Assembly: GCF_019891545.1 (NCBI RefSeq)
Contig: NZ_JAHDIU010000006.1
Span: 103,889 to 167,888, forward strand
Source: Flavobacterium coralii
Lineage (GTDB): Bacteria; Bacteroidota; Bacteroidia; Flavobacteriales; Flavobacteriaceae
DNA length: 64,000 nucleotides
Direction of reading: 5' to 3'
Positions within the stretch are counted from its first letter, which is position 1, and each line of letters begins with the position of its first letter. The notes under the pieces are model-generated. The model saw only the letters and a list, made by a program, of their open reading frames with translations, was not told the origin of the DNA and did no database searches. This document shows positions 32,341-42,091 of the stretch, one piece after another. The position numbers and the translations under genes were made by a program.

Positions 32341-33529
32341 TAAATGCCAGCAGATTTCTCTTTTTCTCGGCAGGCGCTTTTTTATATTTTCGCCCATACC
32401 ATATCAGGAAACCTGTTACAGGCAACATACCGCATATAAAACTCCCTATAAAAGCAATTATTTTGCCGGGTATGCCCAGTATGGCACCCACGTGTATGTC
32501 ATAGTTTGCCGTTATCAGCTTTTCGCCAAAATTCTTCTCCTCATGCCTGCGCTCTCTAAGCAGCTCACCACTGTACTGGTCGAACTGAATATTGTGCAGC
32601 TTGTAGTAAACGCCCTCGTGCTGCTGCACATAGGCATTTATAACCCCTGTGCTGTCGGCGGCGGGAGTTAACCTGAAAGCATCTGCACTGGCATGCCTTT
32701 GTTTGGTGACTGCATAGGCCTCATTAAAAGCAGCATCTTTATCTGTATCCGCTATAACCGATTGCTCTTTAATTATTTCGGGAGCTACAACGGTACCGGA
32801 AGCAGCTACATAAACAATTGACTTGAACCAGGTAAAGGCAAAAACCATACCTGTAAAAGCAATTATAAGCGCCACTACACTTATATAAAAACCCGATATG
32901 TTATGAAGGTCATAGTTTTTACGGCGCCATTTGGTGCTGTCTTTCCACCGGAAGGCAAAGCGTTGCTTTCGTGCCGCCTTGTTTTTAGGCCACCACAGTA
33001 TTATCCCTGTAATAAGCATTATTACAAAAATAAAGGTTGACCACCCTATTATTGGTTGCCCTATTTCTGTTTCCAGCAGCAGGCTCCAGTGGAGCATTTT
33101 TACTATGTTGAAGAAATCAAGCTCTTCGTCATACACGCCTAATACTTTACCCGTGTAAGGATCTGCATATATAGAGTAATAGTATTTAATATTTTCAAAA
33201 TACCATACTGAGCCTTCCCCATGCTCATAAACAGTAAAAACAAGTGCTTTCTCTGGGTTATTATATACCGTTACATTAGTAATAGGCTTGTCATCTCCAA
33301 TAAATTCCTGAGTAGATTGCCACACCTCGCTAATAGGCAACGGCTTTTCTTTTACCTGCTGCACATACATTTCGTCATGGCGCAACCAATTGGTAATTTC
33401 ATGGCTAAAAACATACAGGCAGCCTGTAACCGAGAGGAACAGCACCACTAATCCGCTTGCAAGTCCAAGCCAAAGGTGTACCCGCCCTACCCAGGTTTTG
33501 AAAAGGCTTTTTTTCTTTTTGCCTGTCAT
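32312..33529 (-). CDS. PepSY-associated transmembrane protein (iron/siderophore operon, second copy)
   Basis: The protein has 405 residues with four predicted membrane helices and two periplasmic PepSY-type parts: helix 1 at about 20-40, then a PepSY domain with NVTVYNNPEKALVFTVYEHG, helices around 145-165 and 195-220, and a helix near the C-terminus (GKIIAFIGSFICGMLPVTGFLIWYGRK). A His at HVGAILGIPG resembles the conserved motif of the FhuF/PepSY-TM siderophore-reductase-like family. It overlaps its upstream paralogue by 4 bases. The pair is likely part of iron release or electron transfer to imported ferric siderophores, which is inference. Confidence 0.85.
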   Translation of the reverse strand: MTGKKKKSLFKTWVGRVHLWLGLASGLVVLFLSVTGCLYVFSHEITNWLRHDEMYVQQVKEKPLPISEVWQSTQEFIGDDKPITNVTVYNNPEKALVFTVYEHGEGSVWYFENIKYYYSIYADPYTGKVLGVYDEELDFFNIVKMLHWSLLLETEIGQPIIGWSTFIFVIMLITGIILWWPKNKAARKQRFAFRWKDSTKWRRKNYDLHNISGFYISVVALIIAFTGMVFAFTWFKSIVYVAASGTVVAPEIIKEQSVIADTDKDAAFNEAYAVTKQRHASADAFRLTPAADSTGVINAYVQQHEGVYYKLHNIQFDQYSGELLRERRHEEKNFGEKLITANYDIHVGAILGIPGKIIAFIGSFICGMLPVTGFLIWYGRKYKKAPAEKKRNLLAFIKRNKAVTT

Positions 33530-34650
33530 GCTACTGCCTTTTTCTTTTTGTTGTTACGGCCAAACCACATTATAAAGCCGGTAACAGGCAGTGCCGCAGC
33601 TAAAAGGCTCATAACAAAAGCAATTATTTTACCTGTAAGCCCGAAATACTGCCCGGTGTGCAGCGCGTAATTTATTTCCTGGAACTTTAGCCCTGCACTT
33701 TTATCTTCATACAGTTGCTTTTTAAGCAGGTCGCCCGTTTGCGGATGGAAATACATATTAGACTGCCCCTCAAACCGTAGCCCCATTGGGTATGCGCCCG
33801 CCACTACCGCCGATTTTTCATCCGGTTTCCACACAAAGAACATTTCGCTTTCCGGCTTTGCCTTTGCAATGCTTGTAAAGGCAATATCCAGCACGTGGGT
33901 TTTACCTTTAGCGGTAAGGGTAGTATCTACTACAGGTGTTTGTATTTCTTCAGGATATTCTTTACCTGCATTACCTGCAACATACATGGCTTTGTGCATC
34001 CATCCATACGAAAAAGATAAACCTGTTAATGCAAGCACCAGTGCAAGCAGTGCTATATAAAAGCCTGTAACATTATGCCAGTCATAATTTATCCTGCGCC
34101 ACTTGGCACTCCACTTAACACGAAGCCTGTCTTTAAGGTGCTTCCTTTTTTTAGGCCACCACTGTATGATACCGCTGATAAGGAGAATCACAAAAATAAT
34201 GGTGCTTATACCTACTACCTGTTTGCCTACAGGCTCCGGCAGCAAAAGGTGCATGTGTATTTCTTCTATTACGGTAAAAAATTCGGTAGAGAGGTCTTCT
34301 CGGTATAAATATGCTCCTGTGTAAGGATTAAAGTAAGTATAAAAGTACTTCTCCCCTTCAGCCTGAAGCACCAGTGCAGGCCTGTCTTTACCCCCGTAAA
34401 ACACCATCTGCTCATCTGCCCCGGGAAAAAGCTCCCTGCTCTTTTGGTGCAATACAGATGGCAGTACAAAGGGTTTATCCTGCACCTCAACCTTCCTCCA
34501 GTCATAAAGTGCATCTTTAATTTCATCCTGAAAGCAGAAGATACAGCCTGTTATCGCCACTATAAACACAATAAGCCCGGAAACAAGCCCGAGCCATTTG
34601 TGTATCTGGAATACAGCTTTTTTAAAGGTATTTTTCTTTTTCTCTGCCAT
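33526..34650 (-). CDS. PepSY-associated transmembrane protein (iron/siderophore operon, first copy)
   Basis: The 374-residue protein has the same layout as its neighbour: an N-terminal membrane helix (KWLGLVSGLIVFIVAITGCIF), a PepSY segment, two central helices (IIFVILLISGIIQWW, FYIALLALVLALTGLSF) and a C-terminal helix GKIIAFVMSLLAAALPVTGF. The histidines in HKWLG, HMHLL, HNVTGFY and HTGQYFG fit haem or metal coordination in this family. It follows the TonB receptor gene with a 14-bp hairpin between, which separates start and stop without an obvious U tract. Confidence 0.85.
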   Translation of the reverse strand: MAEKKKNTFKKAVFQIHKWLGLVSGLIVFIVAITGCIFCFQDEIKDALYDWRKVEVQDKPFVLPSVLHQKSRELFPGADEQMVFYGGKDRPALVLQAEGEKYFYTYFNPYTGAYLYREDLSTEFFTVIEEIHMHLLLPEPVGKQVVGISTIIFVILLISGIIQWWPKKRKHLKDRLRVKWSAKWRRINYDWHNVTGFYIALLALVLALTGLSFSYGWMHKAMYVAGNAGKEYPEEIQTPVVDTTLTAKGKTHVLDIAFTSIAKAKPESEMFFVWKPDEKSAVVAGAYPMGLRFEGQSNMYFHPQTGDLLKKQLYEDKSAGLKFQEINYALHTGQYFGLTGKIIAFVMSLLAAALPVTGFIMWFGRNNKKKKAVA

Positions 34651-34663
34651 CAGCTGATAACAT

Positions 34664-34697
34664 ACACCATCCCTGCCTTCTTAGGCAGGGATGGTGT
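34664..34697. terminator. strong hairpin between the TonB receptor and PepSY genes
   Basis: ACACCATCCCTGCC and GGCAGGGATGGTGT form a perfect 14-bp stem with a 6-base loop. On the minus strand, where the receptor gene is read, no T run follows, so it may be an attenuator or an mRNA processing or stabilising element within the operon. Confidence 0.55.
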
Positions 34698-34710
34698 TAT
34701 AATTTTCTTA

Positions 34711-37173
34711 TTAGAAGTTATAGGTTATGTTTGCCGAGAATGTTCTTGGCCTTTGCGGGCTGATAGTACTCCAGCCTTTGTAGTACTCTTCATCTGCAAG
34801 GTTATCTAACTTAAGGGTAAGGGTAAAGACATCCATAGTATAAAACGCTGAAGCATTAAGTACAGTATATTCAGGAAGGGTGAAAGTACCGCCTAAATTC
34901 CTGTTGAATATTTTGTTTTCGCTGGCATAGTTACCGCCAAAGCCTAAACCAAAACCGTTAAGCACACCGCCTGTAAATCTGTAGCTTGCCCAAAGATTGG
35001 CAAGGTTTTGCGGACCTGCACTCTCCGGCCTCCTGCCTTTAAAGTCAGCATCGCCTTCGGTAAGCTCGCTGTCGTTATAGCTGTAGCCTGCTATAATGTT
35101 AAGCCCTTCTACCGGGTTTGCTGTTATAAAAGCTTCAAAACCTTTACTGCGCTGTTCGCCATTCTGGTAGTTTATTGTAGACAGTACACCTTCATCACTT
35201 GTACTGGTTACAGAATATACCATATTGTCTACATTAATATCGTAGTAGCTGAAAGTAGCCGAAACTTTGTTGTTAAGCAGGTTAAGCTTTACACCACCTT
35301 CAAACTGTGTTGCATGCTCCGGTTCGAATGTCCTGGCAACAGGCGCCATATTAGAAAAAGTATCCGATGATGGGGCAACGTTACTAAACCCATCCATATA
35401 GTTGGCGAATAACGATACCTTATCAAGAACCGGCTGCCAAACAAGGCCGAATTTAGGAGAAAAGGCTGTCTGGTTAAAGCTGTTATTGCTTCCTTTATTA
35501 GAGAAACGGTCTACCCTTAAGCTAAGCATAGCCGAAAGCGAAGGTGTAACGTTAATTACATCTGAAGCATAAGCGCTGAATATCTCTTCTTTAGTTTTAA
35601 GCGGGTTGATTGGGCTGTCTGCTAAAAGTGCATCTACACCCGGCTGGTTAAGAATACCTGAGTCATCAGTAAAAAGTGAAGGATCTGTAATACCTAACAC
35701 ACCCTCATTAAACTGCTGCAGGTTATTACCTATATAGATAGCACCGTTGCCAACATAAGCTGAGCTGTTGTTCACTACATTACGGTTAAAATAGTCAAGG
35801 CCTACAACCATCCTGTTCCTGATACCTGCAACGGTGAAGTCACCGATAAAGTTTTGCTGAATATCTGTTCCGTATGTTTCAGAGTTTTGCTTGCTCATGT
35901 AACGCCCCAAAACAATACCTTCTGTTACAGTAGGGTAAAAACGGGTACCTTCATACAGGTAGGAATAGTAACCATCTGACTTTGCAGAAGTGCGTGATAC
36001 AACCGTTTGAGATGTCCACTGCTTACTGATCTTGTAGTTCATTTGCCCCTGCATGTTAAATGTAGGTGTTTCTATATACAGGTCGTTACCAGTGTAAGAA
36101 CGGTTCCTGTCATAGCCAAGTTCGTCTATGTTTGTCACCCTTAACTCAGTTCCCCTGTCAACAAACAGCATGGTCTGGTTAGTGCTTCTTCCGTTAAAAA
36201 ATTCGGTATTAACAAAGAAAGAAAGCCTGTCATTCACTTCATAAGATAAAGACGGAGCTACAAAAAGCGACTTCTTAAAGCTTGCATCCTGAAAGCTGTT
36301 TTCTGTATGATAAGCCGCATTTAAACGAAGCGCAGCTTTTTTCTCTGTGCCAAGCGGGGTGTTAACATCAAGTGTATAACGGTTAAGTCCGTAAGTACCG
36401 CCTGTATATGAAAGGTTTCCGCCAAAAGTGTAGTATGGCTTTTTTGTAGTAACGTTTATAAGGCCACCATAAGATATTAGGCTGCTGCCGAAAAGAGTTC
36501 CTGAAGGGCCTTTTATAACCTCTATGCGCTCTATATTGGCAACATCAGGGCTGCCGTTAGTAATTGAAGGTAAACCATTTACCATTGTAGGCTGCACAGG
36601 AAAACCCCTTAAAGAGTAGTAACCTGCTCCATCTGTACCCCTTCCGGTAGATTCCCAAAGCTTATCAATACCGGGAGCATTCTTAAGGGCATCATCAAAA
36701 TTGGTGATAACCTGCTCTTTAAGTACCTCAGCAGTAATAGTATTGTAAACCTGCGGGTTCTCTAAATCTTTAAGCGGCATTTTAGAAACTATCTCGCTGG
36801 TAGTCCTGTTAAACTTGTTGGTGTTTGCCTCAAGTATAACCTCATCAAGTTCTTCCTGGCTCTCGGCAAGCATAAAGTTTTTTGTGGCTGCCTGGCCTGC
36901 AAATACAGTAATATTATCTTCGGCAGGGGTAATACCTACAGATGAAATACGGATAGTATAGTTACCCGGCTTTACGTTTGTAATTTCATATTCGCCATTG
37001 GCGTTGCTCACCGCAGAGTAAGCTGTACCTTTTAGCGCCACCGAAATATTTTCGGCAGGTGTACCACCGCTAAGTGTTATGGTACCGTTTATGCTTCCCC
37101 TCTCCTGCGCAAATAAAAACACAGGGGCAAGCATTAAAAGTATGAATAAGAATTTTTTGGTGTTAGTATACAT
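34711..37173 (-). CDS. TonB-dependent siderophore receptor
   Basis: The start at 37173 (MYTNTKKFLFILL) is taken because it begins a clear signal peptide. Upstream codons from 37230 overlap the promoter. The 820-residue protein has a carboxypeptidase-regulatory-like domain (GSINGTITLSGGTPAENISV ...), a plug domain (EVLKEQVITNFDDALKNAPG; IERIEVIKGPSGTLFGS) and a 22-strand barrel ending in FSANITYNF. This is the siderophore-receptor subtype. It is followed by two PepSY proteins, fitting iron uptake. A promoter and a Fur-like palindrome lie upstream. Confidence 0.93.
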   Translation of the reverse strand: MYTNTKKFLFILLMLAPVFLFAQERGSINGTITLSGGTPAENISVALKGTAYSAVSNANGEYEITNVKPGNYTIRISSVGITPAEDNITVFAGQAATKNFMLAESQEELDEVILEANTNKFNRTTSEIVSKMPLKDLENPQVYNTITAEVLKEQVITNFDDALKNAPGIDKLWESTGRGTDGAGYYSLRGFPVQPTMVNGLPSITNGSPDVANIERIEVIKGPSGTLFGSSLISYGGLINVTTKKPYYTFGGNLSYTGGTYGLNRYTLDVNTPLGTEKKAALRLNAAYHTENSFQDASFKKSLFVAPSLSYEVNDRLSFFVNTEFFNGRSTNQTMLFVDRGTELRVTNIDELGYDRNRSYTGNDLYIETPTFNMQGQMNYKISKQWTSQTVVSRTSAKSDGYYSYLYEGTRFYPTVTEGIVLGRYMSKQNSETYGTDIQQNFIGDFTVAGIRNRMVVGLDYFNRNVVNNSSAYVGNGAIYIGNNLQQFNEGVLGITDPSLFTDDSGILNQPGVDALLADSPINPLKTKEEIFSAYASDVINVTPSLSAMLSLRVDRFSNKGSNNSFNQTAFSPKFGLVWQPVLDKVSLFANYMDGFSNVAPSSDTFSNMAPVARTFEPEHATQFEGGVKLNLLNNKVSATFSYYDINVDNMVYSVTSTSDEGVLSTINYQNGEQRSKGFEAFITANPVEGLNIIAGYSYNDSELTEGDADFKGRRPESAGPQNLANLWASYRFTGGVLNGFGLGFGGNYASENKIFNRNLGGTFTLPEYTVLNASAFYTMDVFTLTLKLDNLADEEYYKGWSTISPQRPRTFSANITYNF

Positions 37174-37199
37174 TTGGGTATGTTTTATATTTCGGGGTA

Positions 37200-37254
37200 C
37201 AAAGGTAACAGCCCAAAAAACACCAGTCAAATTATTTTTAATTATTCTAAATAA
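37200..37254 (-). promoter_or_regulatory. promoter and Fur-like palindrome of the TonB receptor operon
   Basis: The -7 box TACCTTTG (37200-37207, minus) is preceded by TTTG (37228-37231) at 20 bases. Directly upstream (37232-37254) lies a 23-bp near-palindrome with the core AAT-N-ATT flanked by TTATTT and AAATAA, resembling a Fur box. It would put the operon under iron control. Confidence 0.5.
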
Positions 37255-37373
37255 ATTATAAATCAGGTTTAATATTTACATTTTATAAAATATATGTTAA
37301 CATTTAATTAAGAAATCTGAATATTTTAAAATTATTTATGTCAATAATATTGAAATCACTTCCTGTTATAAAG

Positions 37374-37402
37374 AAAAAGCCGGCAATACTGCCGGCTTTT
37401 TT
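37374..37402 (-). terminator. terminator of the RND efflux operon
   Basis: AAAAAGCCGGCA and TGCCGGCTTTTT pair over 12 bases with a 4-base loop; T runs on both strands make it work in both directions. It lies 21 bases past the RND permease stop. Confidence 0.75.
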
Positions 37403-37423
37403 GCATAAAAACACTTAAAACAC

Positions 37424-40400
37424 TTAACTTTTATTGTCTTCAGGATTTTTCTTGAACCATATTTTAATCTTCCACAACATAAAGAACATTACCGGCACAA
37501 TTACCAGCGTTAAGAATGTTGCAAAAGTTAATCCGTAAATTACTGTTTTAGCCAATGGCCCCCAGAAAATTACGTTATCACCACCCATATATATTTTTGG
37601 GTCATATTCTATAAACAGATTAAAGAAGTCAATATTTAAACCTATTGCCAACGGAACAAGCCCCAACACAGTTGTTATAGCGGTAAGCAATACCGGCCTT
37701 AACCTTGAGCGTCCGCCTTCTACAATAAGCTCCCTGTATTCTTCTTTTGTAAGCAGTGCTTTGCTGTCCATACCCTTTTCTGCCAGCTTACGGTCTATCA
37801 GCAATTGGGTGTAGTCTATAAGTACTATCGCGTTGTTTACCACAATACCAGCCAAAGAAATAATACCCATCATGGTCATGATGATAACAAAATCATCACC
37901 AAAAATAGCCATACCCCAAAATACACCACCAAAGCTTAGCAATACCGAAACCATAATAATTACAGGCTTGGATACAGAGTTAAACTGTGCCACAAGTATT
38001 AATATGATACCACCAAGCGCAAGCAATAATGCATAGGTAAGGAAGCCCATATTCTTAGCCTGCTCTTCCTGCTCTCCTGTAAAGGCATAGGTAATGTCTT
38101 CCGGCATCTCATATCCTGTAAGCTCATTTTTAATTTTGCCTACAATCTCGTTACCGTTATAACCTGTAATAACATTACTGTAAACCGTAATCACCCTTTT
38201 CAGGTTTTTCCTTTTAATGGTGTTAAAGGTTACAGAGTTTTCCGCTTCGGTAATAGCGGCTATTGGTACCTGCACCAATCTTCCTGTAGACTGGTTACGG
38301 AAAGTTATAGGCTGGTTATAGAGAATGTTCTCATTATTACGTTGCTCTTCTTCCAGCCTTACGTTGATTTCGTAATCTTCCTTACCTTCTTTGTAGGTAG
38401 AGATTTTTTCTCCGTAAACCGATCTGCGCAGGGTTTGCCCCACCTGGCCGGAAGTGATACCCAACTGTCCTGCCTTATCAATATCAACAGTAATATCTAC
38501 ACCCGGCTTCTGCTTGTTTACATCAATTTTGAGTTCTTCTATACCTGCTATATTCTTTTCATTGATAAAGTCGCGCATCCTGTGTGCTTCAGCAAGCATC
38601 TGGTCATAATCCTCGCCTGTAATTTCTATGTTGATAGGATAACCCGCCGGAGGCCCGTTCTGTTCTTTCTCCACAATTACCGAAACTCCTGCATAACCCT
38701 GTACCGCCTTACGGATATCTTCCATAACATCAAGGCTGTTTACCCCTTTACGGTACTTAAACTCGCGCATGGTTAGCGTTACCTTACCCCTGTGCGGCAT
38801 ATCATTTTCAGATCCGCCTTCAGTTTGCGGGTTGCCTGCACCCTGCCCTACCTGGGCAATAGCGCTTTCAACCATGTAGTTATCGCCATCTTCAACATAT
38901 TTTTTTGCTATAGCGTAAACCTTTTGCTCTATCAGTTTGGTAAACTCATTGGTCTTTTTAATATCTGTACCTTCCGGAAATTCTATATAAACCATTATTT
39001 GGTTCGGCTGGTTCTCCGGGAAGAACAATACATTAGGCTGCCTTATACCTACAGCTATGAATGACAGTATCAGAAGCGCAAACGTACCAATAAAGAAAAG
39101 CCTCGGCTTAATACCGCTAAGGGCAAATTCTAAAAAGCTTTTGTACTTGTTCTCCAGCCATACAAGCCCGTTGTTCTGGAAACGTTCCATACGTTTTACA
39201 AGGAAATACTTGTAAACCCAAAGCATGATAACAAAGAACAGCATCAGGTTACCCATACCTTTAAGCGCACCACTGCTTGTTGCTATACCGCCTGCAAGCG
39301 CTACGGCACCTATTATTCCGAATATCAGGCTAAGGCGTATTACTTTTTTGCGCGGCATTTCATCTTCCTTAATCTTCATGAAATCTGCGGTAAGCATTGC
39401 GTTTATTACAAGCGCTACAAACAATGATGAACCAAGAACTATAGAAAGCGTCATAGGGAAGTATATCATAAACTTACCCATAGTGCCGGGCCACAAGCCC
39501 AGCGGGAAGAATGCCGCAAGCGTTGTAGCGGTAGAGGCTATAATTGGCCATGCAATTTCGCCGATACCCTCTATTGCAGCCTGCCTTCGCGACATACCCT
39601 GGCTCATGAGCGAGTACACGTTCTCTACTACCACAATACCGTTATCTACAAGCATACCAAGCCCCATTACCAGTGCAAAAAGCACCATGGTATTCAGCGT
39701 TATGCCAAGTGCTGCCAGTATCATGTAAGACATAAGCATAGAAAGCGGTATGGCTATACCCACAAACAATGCATTACGAAGCCCTAAGAAGAACATCAGT
39801 ACCACAACCACCAGCAACACACCGAAGATAATGTTGTTTACCAGGTCATCTACCTGCGCTATTGTTCGGCTCGATTGGTCATTGGCATACGTTATATTTA
39901 GCCCTTGCGGCAAGTAATTTCCCTTTGCCTTTTCTATAATTTCCTTTACACCGTCTACGGCTTCCACCATGTTTTTACCGCTTCGCTTTTTAATGTCGAG
40001 CATTACAACGGGTTCGCCATACTCACGCGCATAAGTAGTGCGTTCTTTTTCCTTGAAGGTTATAGTAGCTATGTCCTTAAGATAAACCTTACCGTCCTGG
40101 TCTTTAACAATAACGTCTTCCAGTTCTTTAGGGTTCTCAATTTCACCAATAACGCGGATGTTCTTTTTAACACCGTTTCCGGTAACGCTACCGCCAGAAG
40201 TGGTTTTATTTTCGAACTTAACTGAGTTGATAATGTCATCAAAGCTCACCTTTGCCGATGCCATTTTATACATATCAACGGCAATCTCAACCTCTTTATC
40301 TTCAGCCCCGCGAATGGCAGCCTCTTTAATTTGCGGCAGTCGCTCTATACGTTCCTCAAGGTACTCTGCATATTCCTTAAGCTTTTCTGACGTGAAATCG

Positions 40401-40882
40401 CCTGTAAGGTTTATGTTGAGTATCGGCATCTCTTCGGCAATGTTAAGGTCAAAAACATTAGGTTCAACCTTTGCGCCACCGTCTATAGTAGGCCATTCTG
40501 TATCGGCCTTTACTTTGTCAACCTTGTCCTTAACCTTTTGCTTGGCGTCTTCAACTGTTATATCTTCATCAAACTCCACAAGGATCATGGAGTAATCTTC
40601 AAGCGTGTTCGATGTTATCTTAGTTACACCCGATATATTGTTGAATTCCTCCTCAAGCGGTTTGGTTATCAGTTTCTCCACATCCTCGGCAGAGTTACCG
40701 GGGTTTATAGAGCTTACATATATTTTGGTTTCCACAATTTCGGGGAAACTCTCGCGCGGCATAGAATAGTAGGAAATAAGCCCCCCTACAAAAATGATGG
40801 CAGTAATAACATACACCGTCATTTTGTTGGTTATTGCCCACGTAGAAATGCCGAAGCTTTTTTCTATCTTGTTGTTACTCAT
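37424..40882 (-). CDS. efflux RND transporter permease (HAE1/AcrB-like)
   Basis: The protein is 1152 residues: TM1 near 25-45, periplasmic PN and PC porter domains, and twelve core helices. TM4 carries a proton-relay Asp as MGLGMLVDNGIVVVEN, where AcrB has two adjacent Asp. Between TM6 and TM7 (about residues 510-560) sit two additional hydrophobic segments (LSLIFGIIGAVALAGGIA; LMLFFVIMLWVYKYFLV), making it about 100 residues longer than AcrB. It forms an operon with adaptor, TolC-like channel and TetR gene, all minus strand, and would export drugs or other hydrophobic compounds. The substrate cannot be told from the sequence. Confidence 0.93.
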   Translation of the reverse strand: MSNNKIEKSFGISTWAITNKMTVYVITAIIFVGGLISYYSMPRESFPEIVETKIYVSSINPGNSAEDVEKLITKPLEEEFNNISGVTKITSNTLEDYSMILVEFDEDITVEDAKQKVKDKVDKVKADTEWPTIDGGAKVEPNVFDLNIAEEMPILNINLTGDFTSEKLKEYAEYLEERIERLPQIKEAAIRGAEDKEVEIAVDMYKMASAKVSFDDIINSVKFENKTTSGGSVTGNGVKKNIRVIGEIENPKELEDVIVKDQDGKVYLKDIATITFKEKERTTYAREYGEPVVMLDIKKRSGKNMVEAVDGVKEIIEKAKGNYLPQGLNITYANDQSSRTIAQVDDLVNNIIFGVLLVVVVLMFFLGLRNALFVGIAIPLSMLMSYMILAALGITLNTMVLFALVMGLGMLVDNGIVVVENVYSLMSQGMSRRQAAIEGIGEIAWPIIASTATTLAAFFPLGLWPGTMGKFMIYFPMTLSIVLGSSLFVALVINAMLTADFMKIKEDEMPRKKVIRLSLIFGIIGAVALAGGIATSSGALKGMGNLMLFFVIMLWVYKYFLVKRMERFQNNGLVWLENKYKSFLEFALSGIKPRLFFIGTFALLILSFIAVGIRQPNVLFFPENQPNQIMVYIEFPEGTDIKKTNEFTKLIEQKVYAIAKKYVEDGDNYMVESAIAQVGQGAGNPQTEGGSENDMPHRGKVTLTMREFKYRKGVNSLDVMEDIRKAVQGYAGVSVIVEKEQNGPPAGYPINIEITGEDYDQMLAEAHRMRDFINEKNIAGIEELKIDVNKQKPGVDITVDIDKAGQLGITSGQVGQTLRRSVYGEKISTYKEGKEDYEINVRLEEEQRNNENILYNQPITFRNQSTGRLVQVPIAAITEAENSVTFNTIKRKNLKRVITVYSNVITGYNGNEIVGKIKNELTGYEMPEDITYAFTGEQEEQAKNMGFLTYALLLALGGIILILVAQFNSVSKPVIIMVSVLLSFGGVFWGMAIFGDDFVIIMTMMGIISLAGIVVNNAIVLIDYTQLLIDRKLAEKGMDSKALLTKEEYRELIVEGGRSRLRPVLLTAITTVLGLVPLAIGLNIDFFNLFIEYDPKIYMGGDNVIFWGPLAKTVIYGLTFATFLTLVIVPVMFFMLWKIKIWFKKNPEDNKS

Positions 40883-40909
40883 CTTTCAGGATAATTTTGT
40901 TTTTAAAGG

Positions 40910-42073
40910 TTAGTCCAGCACTTCTACAGGCGTGCCATTCTCTACTGTTTTAGCGCCATCAGTTATTACCCTGTCGCCTTCTTTAAGCCCTGATTTTATC
41001 TCTACATAAGCTCCTGACTTAAGGCCTGTTTTAACCTCATTTTCTACCGCTACAGGCTCTCCTTTTTTACCTTTGTTATCAAGCGTGTACACTACAAGCC
41101 TGCCACCGCTTTTTTGCTGCACCACATTTTCAGGCACAAGCAATGCTGCTTTGTTGGTATAATCTTCAATTTTTAGTACCGCAACCTGGTTAGGGCGCAA
41201 CAGGTTATCAGGGTTTGGCAATGCCACCTCTATACTGAATGTCCTGTTATCAGGATTGATGTAATTGCTCACCTGGCGCACTTTACCTTTGTAGGTTTTG
41301 CCTAATGAATTTAGCTGTACATCTACCGGCGCGCCAAGCTTTACCTGGCTGAGGTAGCTTTCCGGTACTGTTGCAGATACATACATATCGCCCAGGTTTA
41401 CTATTCGGAATAAATCCTGCCCCGGGCCTACAACCTTGCCACGCTCTGTCATTACCTCATCAATAGTACCGCTAAAAGGCGCCCTTATTACTGTTTTTGC
41501 AAGTTGCGATTTTAGCTGTGCCACTACTTCCTTCTGGCTCTCTAAAGAGGTTTGCGCCTGCAGGTATTGTATCTCTGAACCTATTTTCTGGTCCCAGAGC
41601 CTTTTTTGCCTTTCGTAAGTGGTTTTTGCCAATTGCAGTTGTGTTTCTGCCTGGGCTACCTGGGCTGCAAGCCCTCCGTCATCCACACGGGCAAGCACCT
41701 GGCCTTTGCTTACGCGCTGCCCCGCTTTAACATTAAGCTGTTCAAGTATTCCCGATGTTTCAGGATAAATTATAATATTCTGTTTGGTATCTACACTACC
41801 CTGTATTTCAATGAAATGGGTAAATGAAGTATCTTTAAGCGTAATGGCCTGTACCAATGGCAGCTTTCTGTTCGGCTCAAGCGAATCTATAGCCGCATCA
41901 AGGCGGGCAAGGTCTGCCGAAATTTTCTCATATTCATTGTGCAGTGCTTCGCGCGAAGCTTTTATTTTTTGAATATCATTGCTTTTCAGCGCTTCGTCAA
42001 CGTTAACATTTTCGTTGCCGCCGCATGAAAACAGCAGCAGTGAAAGTGAAGCTATATATACTATTTTTTTCAT
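40910..42073 (-). CDS. RND periplasmic adaptor (membrane fusion protein), lipoprotein
   Basis: The product is 387 residues with a lipoprotein signal (LLLFSCGG, lipobox at about residues 14-17). An extra helix (about 25-65) precedes the hairpin. The barrel-sandwich/lipoyl part is visible as LEQLNVKAGQRVSKGQVLARVDDGGL, the alpha-hairpin as TQLQLAKTTYERQKRLWDQK, then a second half-lipoyl (AKTVIRAPFSGTIDEV), a beta-barrel and a membrane-proximal domain ending with ITDGAKTVENGTPVEVL. It bridges the permease and the TolC-like channel. It starts 18 bases after tolC and ends 27 bases before the permease gene. Confidence 0.92.
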   Translation of the reverse strand: MKKIVYIASLSLLLFSCGGNENVNVDEALKSNDIQKIKASREALHNEYEKISADLARLDAAIDSLEPNRKLPLVQAITLKDTSFTHFIEIQGSVDTKQNIIIYPETSGILEQLNVKAGQRVSKGQVLARVDDGGLAAQVAQAETQLQLAKTTYERQKRLWDQKIGSEIQYLQAQTSLESQKEVVAQLKSQLAKTVIRAPFSGTIDEVMTERGKVVGPGQDLFRIVNLGDMYVSATVPESYLSQVKLGAPVDVQLNSLGKTYKGKVRQVSNYINPDNRTFSIEVALPNPDNLLRPNQVAVLKIEDYTNKAALLVPENVVQQKSGGRLVVYTLDNKGKKGEPVAVENEVKTGLKSGAYVEIKSGLKEGDRVITDGAKTVENGTPVEVLD

Positions 42074-42091
42074 TTTCTTTTTATTGTTAAA

